Of a stretch of 64,000 bases of DNA, positions 41,700 to 49,889 are shown piece after piece. The stretch covers positions 1 to 64,000 of the forward strand of contig JAEUGW010000054.1 of the NCBI GenBank assembly GCA_016795565.1. The letters are read 5' to 3'. The DNA is from Opitutaceae bacterium (lineage in GTDB: Bacteria; Verrucomicrobiota; Verrucomicrobiia; Opitutales; Opitutaceae). The translations under genes were made by a program, and so were the position numbers. The notes beneath the pieces were generated by a model. That model had not been told where the DNA came from, did no database searches, and saw only the letters and a program-made list of their open reading frames with translations. How positions within the stretch are numbered: position 1 is the first letter of the stretch; each line of letters starts with the position of its first letter.

Positions 41700-41804
41700 C
41701 TTTTCTTTAAGCAATTTGGCTTGAGTGGGAGGGGCGACCAATCTTTTGTCCCGACTGTCCGCACTCCGCGGGCGAAATAAAAATAACCACATAATCCGCA
41801 TAAT

Positions 41805-42152
41805 ATGAATACTCGTTCCACCAAGGGCTTCACGCTCGTTGAAATCATGATCGTCGTGGTCATCATCGGCCTCCTGGCCGCGATGGCCATTCCCGCGTTC
41901 CAGAAGGTCCGCCAGTCCTCGCAGGACAAAGCGGTGTTGAACAATGCCCGCCAGCTGTCGGCGGCCGCTGATCAATACTTCCTGGAAAACGGTGTCTCGT
42001 CCGTTGTGGTCGCCGGCCTCGTGGGCGCCACCAACTACGTCAAGGCCGTCAACACGGTCGCTGGCGAGACCTACCCGGCCGCTTACACGCAGGGTATCAC
42101 GATCACCGTCAGCGGCATCGCTGGCGCGCGCACCGTGACCTACGCTCCGTAA
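41805..42152 (+). CDS. Type IV-like prepilin, copy 2
   Basis: 115 residues, differing from copy 1 by four residues: Ala6Thr in the leader, Ile-Asp to Val-Ala in the middle (GVSSVVVAGLVG), and one Pro to Ala (TYPAAYTQG). The nucleotide sequences are also almost identical, and the first conserved block is unchanged for more than 100 bp. Its 5' spacer (41700-41804) differs completely from that of copy 1 and shows no sigma-54 site, so expression is probably different. A terminator follows. Confidence 0.9.
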   Translation: MNTRSTKGFTLVEIMIVVVIIGLLAAMAIPAFQKVRQSSQDKAVLNNARQLSAAADQYFLENGVSSVVVAGLVGATNYVKAVNTVAGETYPAAYTQGITITVSGIAGARTVTYAP

Positions 42153-42172
42153 TCGCGGATCCGTCAAGCTTC

Positions 42173-42203
42173 AGCCGCTTCCTTCGGGAGGCGGCTTTTT
42201 TTT
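42173..42203 (+). terminator. Terminator after pilin copy 2
   Basis: agccgcttcc pairs with ggaggcggct around a ttcg tetraloop, with one bulge pair, followed by eight T. It begins 20 bp after the stop and is a textbook Rho-independent terminator. Confidence 0.92.
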
Positions 42204-42298
42204 GTCCGGTCGGGCGCGGTCCTGGAAACGGAGCTTTTGTTTTCAGGCGGGCCCGTTAATCCTCCCCGGCCGGCTTCACCCGAGGACCTGACCCAACC

Positions 42299-44143
42299 AT
42301 GATGGATCGACGTTTCGCCCTTCTTCTGGCCAGTGCGGCTTTGGCCGTGGTGCTGGGGTTTTTCTCGCTCACCCCCGAGCAATCGCTGCAAGCCGTCATC
42401 CACGGAGGCTATTGGGCCATGCTGCTGTTGTGCCTGCTCTTCGCCTGGTCGCTGCGCCAGGTCGGCCGTGAGATCTGGGCGGAGCGGGGTGGGTGGAAAG
42501 ACCGCCCATGGTGGCCCGGTTTCCTCGTGGCGGGCTGCGGCCTGGTCCTGATCGTGCATGAGAGCTATGGCTTCAAGATCCTGATGGATGAAATCATGCT
42601 GCTCGGCACCTCGATGAGCATGCACTTCGAGAAGACGGCTCTCGTGCCCATGCGGGGACACGACATCCAGGGCGCGTTCCAATTGTTGGCGGGGCAAATT
42701 GACAAGCGGCCGCTACTGCAGCCTTTCCTAGTGTCGGCGTTGCACGACCTCACCGGCTACCGGCCGGAAAACGTGTTTGTGCTCAACACCGGGCTCACGT
42801 TCCTGCTGCTGGCGCTCGCCTACGTAACAGGATTTCGGATCGCCGGTCGTGGTGCAGGAGCCACGGCGGTCCTGCTGCTCACCAGCCTGCCGCTGCTGGC
42901 GCAGAACGCCACCGGGGGCGGCTTCGAACAGCTCAATCTGGTGCTGATCCTCAGCACCCTGCTGCTGGGCATGCGCTACCTGTCACGGCGGGACGGGAAC
43001 GCCCTCGAGGCCTTCGGCCTGTCCGGCATCCTGCTGGCCAATACCCGTTACGAGTCCGTGCTCTTTCTGCTGCCGGTCGGTTTGATTGTCCTCTGCGTGT
43101 GGTGGCTGGAACGGCGGCCACAGGTGACGCCGCTGGTGGCGATGATGCCGTTGCTGCTGCTGCCCTATGCGCTGCACAACAAGGTGTTCAGTGTGCGCAG
43201 TTCGTCCTGGGAGATGGCCAGCCAGCCGGGTTTCGACCGGCCGTTCGCCTTGAGCTACCTCCCCGACAACATTGCGCACGATCTCAATTTCTTCTTCAGC
43301 ACGACCGGGGAACACTCCAACTCGCTCGTCCTGTCGGTGCTGGGTTTTCTGGCGCTGCCTTTCTTCGTGCTGTGGACCCTGAAGACCCTGCGCGGGCTCA
43401 AGGACGCCCCGCCGGCCCGCGCCGCGCTGGCCCTCTTCAACCTTGGCTTCGCCGCGCACGCCTTGCTGTTGCTGTGTTATTTCTGGGGCCGGTTCGACGA
43501 CCCCGTGATCCGCCGCCTGAGCCTGCCGTTCAACCTGATCCTGGTGATCGCCATCATCACGGTGGCCGGCGAGATGAACTGGCGCGGGCAGGCCTGGCGC
43601 GTGCTGGCGGTCATCACCGGCATCGGGCTCTTCTCCCACTCGCTGCCCGCGATGGCGCGGCATGACTACTCCCTCGATTACTACGTGGGCCGGGAAATGG
43701 AGTGGCGGCGGGAGTTCATCGCGGCCCATCCGGAGCGCGACTATCTCGTGATCGACAGCAACTCCATCATCTGGATCACGCACCTGGTCTCCGCCACGCC
43801 GGTGAAGCAGGCCCTGGACCATAAGGCGAACATCGTCTTCAACCTCCGCAACCGCATCTTCTCCGCCATCTATGTGTTCCAGCGGTTCAGCGTGGCGCCG
43901 GACACCGGCCGGATCACGGTGCAGGCGGACGACGATCTGGGCCAGGACTACCAGTTGGAAACCGTCTGGGAACGGCGCTTCACGCCGCTGACCGTGAGCC
44001 GGATCAGCCGGGTGGTGTCCGTCCGGGAGGGGCCGACGGCGGCTCCGGTGCGGACCGGAGCCCCGCTCGACAAGCTCACTCCGGCGGAGCGCGAGAAGGT
44101 TCGCCAGGAATACCTCGAGCAATTTATCAAGCGCCTGCCCTGA
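42299..44143 (+). CDS. Polytopic GT-C-like glycosyltransferase, type I copy 1
   Basis: A 614-residue protein with about 11-12 transmembrane helices and a soluble C-terminal domain. An early acidic motif (KILMDEIMLLGTSMSMHFEK) sits where GT-C enzymes have a catalytic Asp/Glu in the first extracytoplasmic loop, followed by DKRPLLQPFLVSALHDLTGY and LLAQNATGGGFEQLN. It is a paralogue of the next gene. GT-C enzymes move sugars from polyprenyl phosphate carriers onto glycans or proteins in the periplasm. It is the first gene of a five-gene run immediately after the pilins, so pilin glycosylation is possible but unproven. Confidence 0.7.
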   Translation: MMDRRFALLLASAALAVVLGFFSLTPEQSLQAVIHGGYWAMLLLCLLFAWSLRQVGREIWAERGGWKDRPWWPGFLVAGCGLVLIVHESYGFKILMDEIMLLGTSMSMHFEKTALVPMRGHDIQGAFQLLAGQIDKRPLLQPFLVSALHDLTGYRPENVFVLNTGLTFLLLALAYVTGFRIAGRGAGATAVLLLTSLPLLAQNATGGGFEQLNLVLILSTLLLGMRYLSRRDGNALEAFGLSGILLANTRYESVLFLLPVGLIVLCVWWLERRPQVTPLVAMMPLLLLPYALHNKVFSVRSSSWEMASQPGFDRPFALSYLPDNIAHDLNFFFSTTGEHSNSLVLSVLGFLALPFFVLWTLKTLRGLKDAPPARAALALFNLGFAAHALLLLCYFWGRFDDPVIRRLSLPFNLILVIAIITVAGEMNWRGQAWRVLAVITGIGLFSHSLPAMARHDYSLDYYVGREMEWRREFIAAHPERDYLVIDSNSIIWITHLVSATPVKQALDHKANIVFNLRNRIFSAIYVFQRFSVAPDTGRITVQADDDLGQDYQLETVWERRFTPLTVSRISRVVSVREGPTAAPVRTGAPLDKLTPAEREKVRQEYLEQFIKRLP

Positions 44144-44159
44144 GGCGCGCCGCCGTCCC

Positions 44160-45944
44160 GTGAGCGATCCGTCCCCCGGCTTCTGGCACCGTGCCGATGT
44201 GCGCCTGGCCGCCTTCGGCCTCGCGGCCGTGGCGGCCGTGTATTTCGGGTTCATCGGGCTCGAGGTGGAGGTTGGCGGCATGATCGTGAAGCGGTTCGGC
44301 TACTATTTTCTCCTCGCTGCCTTCGTGCTCTGGCTCGGGTCGTTGGGACAGATCTGGCGGGATCGCCAGCCCGGCAATCCGCCGACGGGTCGCGAGCTGC
44401 TCTTGGCGGGCCTGGCCATCGGCCTGCTGTCGCTGGTGGCCATCAATGCCGAGTCCTTCCGGAGCAAGATTCTCTACGACGAGTTTGTGCTGCAGTCGAC
44501 CGCCTACAACATGCACTATTTCCGCGACACGGCGACGATGGTGCGCGGCTACGACATCCTCGGGATGTTCGTCTCGACGGACAACTACCTCGACAAGCGG
44601 CCCAACTTCTACCCGTTCCTGGTTTCCCTCGTGCATGACCTGACGGGTTACCGCCCCGCCAACGCGTATTGGCTGAACGCCGGGCTGCTGCCCGTCACGC
44701 TTGGCCTGGTATATTATCTCGGACGGCGGCTGAACGGGATGCGCGGCGGCCTGCTCGCGGTGCTGCTGCTCGGTTCGCTGCCGCTGCTCGGGCAGAATGC
44801 GACCGGCTCCAGCATGGAGCTGCTGAACGTGGCCATGATCCTGGCCGTGGCCGGGCTGGGTGCCGCCTGGCTGCGGCGACGCGACGAGGGGCGCCTGAGC
44901 GCGCTCGTGCTCGGCGCCGTCCTGCTGGCGCAGTCGCGCTACGAGTCGGCCATCTATGTCGCTCCGGTGGCGGTGCTGGTGCTGCTCGGCTGGTGGTGGG
45001 AACGCCGCATCATCCTGTCCTGGCGGGTCGTGGCGGCCCCGTTGCTGCTGCTGCCCTACGCCCTGCAAAACAAGGTGCTGTCCCACACCAAGTGGATGTG
45101 GGAGCTCCGGGAGAACCAGGAGACGCGCTTCAGCGTGGACTACCTGGCGGGCAATCTCGCCGGCGCGCGGGATTTCTTTTTCAACACCAATGCCCGGTTC
45201 GCCAATTCTTGGCTGCTGACCTGGCTGGGGCTGGCGGCGCTGGGCTATGTCGGCTGGCGGCTGCTCCGCCCGCGGCCCGCGCCCGCCGCCACCCGGGCCG
45301 ACCAGGCGGCCCTGCTGCTGCTGGGCCTGGGAGCGGTCACCAACACGGTGCTCATCCTCTTCTATTACTGGTCCAACCTCGGCGATCCCATCGCCGCGCG
45401 GTTCAGCCTGCCGTTTCACCTCGTGCTGGCGTTTGCCGTGGTCGCGGCGGCCGCGAGCCTGGACCGGCGCTGGCCCGCCAGCTGGGTGTTGACGGGAGCC
45501 ATGGCGCTGTTCGCCTGCGGTGTCACCACCAGCCATTCGGCGCAGCACCTCTACTCCCATCTCGGGATAGATGAGGTGGAGTGGGAGAAGCGCTACGTCG
45601 CCGCCCTGCCTCCGGGGGAACGCCTGGTCATCAGCAACAAGTCCACGCTGCCCTGGCTGCTCGTGAAGATCCCCTCGATCCTCATCGGCCGCGCCGGGAT
45701 CGTGGGCGACCGGCTGGAATACCAGCTCGCCCACGGGACCTTCCGCGAAATTCTGGTGCTGCAATCCCTGCGGCCAACCAGCGCGGACGGCGGGCACCAG
45801 CTCCTGCCGGAGGACCGCGTGCCGGCGGGGTTTGAACTGGAATTGATGGCCGAGAAACGCTTCGGCACGAGGATTGCTCGCATCAGCCGGCTGGTGGCGG
45901 TGCATCCGCCGCCGGGAGCCACCGCAGCCCCGGTCGTGCCATGA
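44160..45944 (+). CDS. Polytopic GT-C-like glycosyltransferase, type I copy 2
   Basis: A 594-residue paralogue of the preceding protein: same loop motif (KILYDEFVLQSTAYNMHYF), then DKRPNFYPFLVSLVHDLTGY, LLGQNATGSSMELLN and the LLPYALQNKVLS segment. It uses a GTG start at 44160, 16 bp after the previous stop; this is the best start since the upstream frame is occupied. The soluble C-terminus (PPGERLVISNKSTLPWLL) is similar in both. Substrate unknown. It overlaps the next gene by 4 nt. Confidence 0.7.
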   Translation: MSDPSPGFWHRADVRLAAFGLAAVAAVYFGFIGLEVEVGGMIVKRFGYYFLLAAFVLWLGSLGQIWRDRQPGNPPTGRELLLAGLAIGLLSLVAINAESFRSKILYDEFVLQSTAYNMHYFRDTATMVRGYDILGMFVSTDNYLDKRPNFYPFLVSLVHDLTGYRPANAYWLNAGLLPVTLGLVYYLGRRLNGMRGGLLAVLLLGSLPLLGQNATGSSMELLNVAMILAVAGLGAAWLRRRDEGRLSALVLGAVLLAQSRYESAIYVAPVAVLVLLGWWWERRIILSWRVVAAPLLLLPYALQNKVLSHTKWMWELRENQETRFSVDYLAGNLAGARDFFFNTNARFANSWLLTWLGLAALGYVGWRLLRPRPAPAATRADQAALLLLGLGAVTNTVLILFYYWSNLGDPIAARFSLPFHLVLAFAVVAAAASLDRRWPASWVLTGAMALFACGVTTSHSAQHLYSHLGIDEVEWEKRYVAALPPGERLVISNKSTLPWLLVKIPSILIGRAGIVGDRLEYQLAHGTFREILVLQSLRPTSADGGHQLLPEDRVPAGFELELMAEKRFGTRIARISRLVAVHPPPGATAAPVVP

Positions 45945-47419
45945 CGACGACAGGAGGTTCCAGCCGGGCGACGGATGTCTTTGCACAAACCGCGTGGTTC
46001 CGTGCGGGTGCCGTGCTCCTGCTGGTGACGTTGCCCGTCTTGCTGTGGAGCGTGCTGTGCACCGCCGCCTCGTCGGGCGTGCCGTGGAACGCCGCCCGCC
46101 TGGCCCCGACTTTTGCATTCGCGCAGGGACTGCCGATCTATGCGCTGCGCGAATCCGGCCAGCAACTGGGCTGGTTCTATGGACCCGGGTTCGTGGTTTG
46201 GAATCTGCCGGCGACCCTCGCGGCCAGTCCCACCCCGGCCCTGTTGGTGGCGGCGGTTTGGAATATCCTGACGTGGCTCGTCCCGGTGGCTGTGGTGCTG
46301 CGGGCCGCCGGCGTGGCGACGGGCGGCCGGGCCGTGGTCGGCGCGGTGCTGGCGGGGGGGCTGTGGCTGGGAAATATGGTCACCAACTACGGCTTCTACT
46401 TCATCCATGTGGATGCGCTTTGTGTCGGTGCCGGCCTGCTGGCCTGTGTCTTTTTGCATCGCGCGGTGCAACCTGGCCAGGCCCGCTGGCTGGCCGCAGC
46501 CACGGCGGCGTTGCTGCTGGCGATCTGGACCAAACAACTCGCCGTGATGCTGATACCGGCCATGCTCGGCTGGCTGTGGCGCTCCGGGCAGCGCGAGTTG
46601 ACACGACGGCTGGTTTTTCAACTTTTGGTGGGTGGCGCGGTCTCCGCGATCGGCGTCTTTTGGTATTTCGGCACGCAGGAGGTGATCTTTGACCTGTGGC
46701 TGATCCATACGCGCAATCCCTGGCGCGGCGGCGCGGCATTGTTGTGGGCCGAACTTGGCCGCCTGACGGCTTCGGCCTGCGTCTGGATCCCCCTGATCAT
46801 ATTGGTCGGCTGGCTGCGCCGGACGGATCGTCGAAAAATTCCCGCCTCCACGCTTTCGCTGCTCTCCCTGCTCGGATGGTGCGCCATATGGCAACTGCCG
46901 TCGGGCCTGACGGCAGTGCTCAAGGCCGGGGGCGGCTTGAACTCGCTGCACACGATTCATTATCTGATGGTCATGCTCCTGATCGTGGCGTTTCACGTCT
47001 TCGCGCAACCTGTCGCCTCCCCGACCCGGGTTGGCCTCCTCTGGCTGACGGCGCTGGCCGTGCCGCTGGGGAATGCGGCGGTATTTGCCGCCAATCCCGG
47101 CTCGCACTGGAAAATCCCAAACAGCCACGAGCACATGCTGGCCCTCGCCCGGGAGCAGCCCGGCCGGTTTTATTTCCCGTGGAATCCCCTCGTCACCCTG
47201 ATGGCCGAGCGCCGCATCCAGCCGTTGGATGACGCGCTGTATTGCCTGTGGCTGGCGCGATTGGAACCTCCGGTGGAAGCGATCCGCGCCGCTGTGCCGG
47301 CGTCGCCAGTCATCTTCTACGAGGAGCCGGCCCAGAGCCGCTTCGCGCTGCGCTATTTTTCCAAGACCGGCGAGTCGGGCGCATCCCTGGTTCGGGACGC
47401 AAAGGGAGGGACGCCTTGA
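45941..47419 (+). CDS. Polytopic membrane protein, GT-C/DUF2029-like
   Basis: A 492-residue protein with about ten helices. The first loop (FAFAQGLPIYALRESGQQLGWFYGPG) resembles the start of GT87/DUF2029-type mannosyltransferase-like proteins. LHTIHYLMVMLLIV and HVDALCVGAGLLAC lie in the membrane core. The short periplasmic C-terminus differs from its neighbours. The catalytic residue is not clear. It overlaps both neighbours by 4 nt (ATGA before, TTGA after), so all are translated as one unit. Confidence 0.6.
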   Translation: MTTTGGSSRATDVFAQTAWFRAGAVLLLVTLPVLLWSVLCTAASSGVPWNAARLAPTFAFAQGLPIYALRESGQQLGWFYGPGFVVWNLPATLAASPTPALLVAAVWNILTWLVPVAVVLRAAGVATGGRAVVGAVLAGGLWLGNMVTNYGFYFIHVDALCVGAGLLACVFLHRAVQPGQARWLAAATAALLLAIWTKQLAVMLIPAMLGWLWRSGQRELTRRLVFQLLVGGAVSAIGVFWYFGTQEVIFDLWLIHTRNPWRGGAALLWAELGRLTASACVWIPLIILVGWLRRTDRRKIPASTLSLLSLLGWCAIWQLPSGLTAVLKAGGGLNSLHTIHYLMVMLLIVAFHVFAQPVASPTRVGLLWLTALAVPLGNAAVFAANPGSHWKIPNSHEHMLALAREQPGRFYFPWNPLVTLMAERRIQPLDDALYCLWLARLEPPVEAIRAAVPASPVIFYEEPAQSRFALRYFSKTGESGASLVRDAKGGTP

Positions 47420-48648
47420 AGGCGATTCCGGACGACGCAACCCGACACCCCGAGGCCCCAAGGGTCGCGCTGGTCGGGCTGGTGCTGGTCGGCTTGTGCG
47501 TGCTGGTGCTGTTCCCCACTTTGAAGCGCCGGCTCGGGATCTTCGACCAGGGCATGTGGTTTCTCGATTCATACGCGATCCTGGCCTCGAGCGATGCCGT
47601 GCGGGCGGGGCTTGATCCGTCCCAGCCGAACCCGCTCGATGTCTTCCAGCGGCAACACAGCTATTCGAATTGGTGGTTCCTGCTTGGTGACGCGGGGTTC
47701 ACGCGCGACGACAACTTCCTGATCGGCGGCAGCTGGGTGGTGGCGTTCCTGGTGGCGGCATTCGCGGGCTTGCGGCCGGCGAGCTGGCGTCAAGCCGCCC
47801 TCGGTGCACTGGCCCTGCTGTCGCCCCCGGTCGTGCTCGCGGTCAACCGGGCCAACAATGATCTCGTGGTCTATGCGCTGCTGGCCGCCGGCTTGTGGGG
47901 TTTGCGCGAGGCCCGCCCCGCGCGCCTTTTGCTGTTTGCGCTGATGCTCGTGCTGGCCACGGGGCTGAAGTTTTACCCGTTCATAGCCGGAGCGGCGTTG
48001 CTGGCCGTGCGTCCGCCGCGCCTCGGGCTGGCCGCCACCGTGCTCTCACTGCTGGCCGCCGGGCTGACACTGGCGTCGGTGTGGACCGATTTCCGCAAGG
48101 CCGTGTTTCCCGCGCCGATGGAGGTCTACACCTTCGGGGCGCCGCTCATTTTCCGGGATCTGGGGTGGACGGGCCCCGGCGCGTTGCTGACAGGGATGCT
48201 GTTGATCGGCCTCGGCGCGGTTGTCTGCGTGTGGCGGGGCTGGGTGATCCGCTTGGATGACCCGCAGCCGGAACTGCGCGCCCGGCTGGCGTTCGGCGTG
48301 GGTGCCACGCTGCTCGTCGGCTGCTTCCTGGCGGGCATCAGCCATTCCTACCGGCTCATCTTTGTGCTCTTTCTGCTGCCGCTGCTGTGGCGGATCGCGT
48401 CCGGTCCCGTGGTGCGCTGGCTGGGAGGGCTGCTGGCGGCTCTGTTGTGGCTGGACGGACTGTATTGCCTGACCACGAACCTCCTGATCGGGCCGATGCC
48501 GCTGGCGGAGCTGGTCCGCCGCCAGGTGATCTGGCGGTTTCTTACGCAGCCGCTGGCCTGGGCCGCCATGGCCGTGCTGGCGGGTTCGCTGCTGGCGCTG
48601 GCGCTGACCACTTGGCGGGACTGGCGCGAGCAGGAGGCGCTGCCATGA
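47416..48648 (+). CDS. GT87-like (DUF2029) membrane glycosyltransferase, copy 1
   Basis: A 410-residue membrane protein. FDQGMWFLDSYAILASSDAVRAG-type first loop, NWWFLLGDAGFTRDDNFLIG, the characteristic ALLSPPVVLAVNRANNDLVV and VLATGLKFYPFIAG are shared with the next gene; NRANND is the signature of this group, in which the Asp is a candidate catalytic base. The start is TTG at 47416 overlapping the upstream stop (TTGA); a longer frame exists but lies inside the previous gene. Confidence 0.68.
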   Translation: MKAIPDDATRHPEAPRVALVGLVLVGLCVLVLFPTLKRRLGIFDQGMWFLDSYAILASSDAVRAGLDPSQPNPLDVFQRQHSYSNWWFLLGDAGFTRDDNFLIGGSWVVAFLVAAFAGLRPASWRQAALGALALLSPPVVLAVNRANNDLVVYALLAAGLWGLREARPARLLLFALMLVLATGLKFYPFIAGAALLAVRPPRLGLAATVLSLLAAGLTLASVWTDFRKAVFPAPMEVYTFGAPLIFRDLGWTGPGALLTGMLLIGLGAVVCVWRGWVIRLDDPQPELRARLAFGVGATLLVGCFLAGISHSYRLIFVLFLLPLLWRIASGPVVRWLGGLLAALLWLDGLYCLTTNLLIGPMPLAELVRRQVIWRFLTQPLAWAAMAVLAGSLLALALTTWRDWREQEALP

Positions 48649-49889
48649 TTGAGCCGGCGCCAAATTCCGGCCATCGTCCGGTGCTGCTGCTTGCCGCCAT
48701 CTGCATGCTGGGCTGGCTGGCGTGCGCCCTGATGCCACGCCTGCTGCTCGCGCTGGGCATCACCGATTACGGGCAGTGGTATCTCGATTCCTATGCGGTG
48801 CTCGCGGCCAGCGACGCCGTGCGGGCCGGGGTCAGTCCCGACGGGGCGAACCCGCTCGATCCGCTGCTGCGCAACCACAAATACTCCGACTGGTGGTTTG
48901 GGTTGCGCTGGCTGGGTCTGACGCGGGAGTCGAACTTCCTGCTCGGCACCTCCTGGGTGGCGGCATTCGCCGTGGCGGCGTGGCTCACGCTGAGGCCGCG
49001 CAATTTCCGGGAGGCCGGTTGGCTGGCGGTCCTGCTGTTGTCGCCTCCCGTGCTGCTGGGCATCAACCGCGCCAACAACGACCTGGTCATCTTCGCGCTT
49101 CTGGCGGTCTGCGGGTCTGCGGCGGCCATGCCGGCGTGGCCGCGGCAGGCGCTGGCATTGGCCGCGCTGGTGCTGGCCACCGGATTGAAATTCTATCCGG
49201 CGCCGGCGGCGCTGGCTTTCCTCTGGGTGCGGCCAATCCGGCGGGCACAGTGGGCGGCCTTGGCGGCGGTATTGGCGGGGACCTTGGTCCTGGCCGGCGT
49301 GTGGCACCAGGTTGCGCGCGGACAGTTTCCCGTCGAGTCGACCATGCACACCCTCGGGGCACCATTGCTGGGCCGGGAGTTCGGCTGGTCCGATCCGGCC
49401 TCGCTGCTGGCCAGCGTGGTGGTTTGCGCACTCGGGGCGGTGGCGCTGGTGGCCGCCCGGTGCACGGTGGGCCTCGCCGCGCAAGGATGGCCGCGGGAGC
49501 GGTTGTTGGCGGCGATGGGCGCGATCGTGCTCCTGGCCTGTTTCGCGGCCGGGGTGAGCTACGCCTACCGGTGGATCTTCGCGCTGTGGCCGGCGCTGTG
49601 GCTGTGGCGGCGGGCGGCGGAATCCGGTGAGACGGCAAGAGTGCGTTGGACCTTGCGGGCAGGCCTTGGGCTCCTGCTCTTTGGTTTCTGGTCGGACGGG
49701 CTGATGTGTCTCGTGGTGAACCGGGTGCTGCCGCCCCAATCCCAGGCGGCGATCGATGCGCTGCAAGTGTCGTGGCGGCTGTGGACGCAGCCGTTGCACT
49801 GGGCCCTGATGGTTCTCCTGGCTGGGTGGCTGCTGGAGGGTGTGTTGGCGACCGGCCGCGAATGGCGGGCCGCCCGGACGGCGGGCTAG
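48645..49889 (+). CDS. GT87-like (DUF2029) membrane glycosyltransferase, copy 2
   Basis: A 414-residue paralogue of the preceding protein: GQWYLDSYAVLAASDAVRAG, LLRNHKYSDWWFGLRWLGLT, PPVLLGINRANNDLVIFALL and LATGLKFYPAPAAL. The duplication is clear along the whole length. It overlaps the upstream gene by 4 nt. Its stop TAG shares the palindrome CTAG with the stop of the convergent gene at 49886. No donor or acceptor can be predicted. Confidence 0.68.
   Translation: MIEPAPNSGHRPVLLLAAICMLGWLACALMPRLLLALGITDYGQWYLDSYAVLAASDAVRAGVSPDGANPLDPLLRNHKYSDWWFGLRWLGLTRESNFLLGTSWVAAFAVAAWLTLRPRNFREAGWLAVLLLSPPVLLGINRANNDLVIFALLAVCGSAAAMPAWPRQALALAALVLATGLKFYPAPAALAFLWVRPIRRAQWAALAAVLAGTLVLAGVWHQVARGQFPVESTMHTLGAPLLGREFGWSDPASLLASVVVCALGAVALVAARCTVGLAAQGWPRERLLAAMGAIVLLACFAAGVSYAYRWIFALWPALWLWRRAAESGETARVRWTLRAGLGLLLFGFWSDGLMCLVVNRVLPPQSQAAIDALQVSWRLWTQPLHWALMVLLAGWLLEGVLATGREWRAARTAG

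Noticed and set aside
42299-49889. Calling the five-gene transferase run a pilin oligosaccharyltransferase (PilO/TfpW) cluster outright
   Set aside because: None shows a clear PilO/PglL Wzy_C-type signature. Only position next to the pilins suggests the role, so it is kept as a hypothesis.
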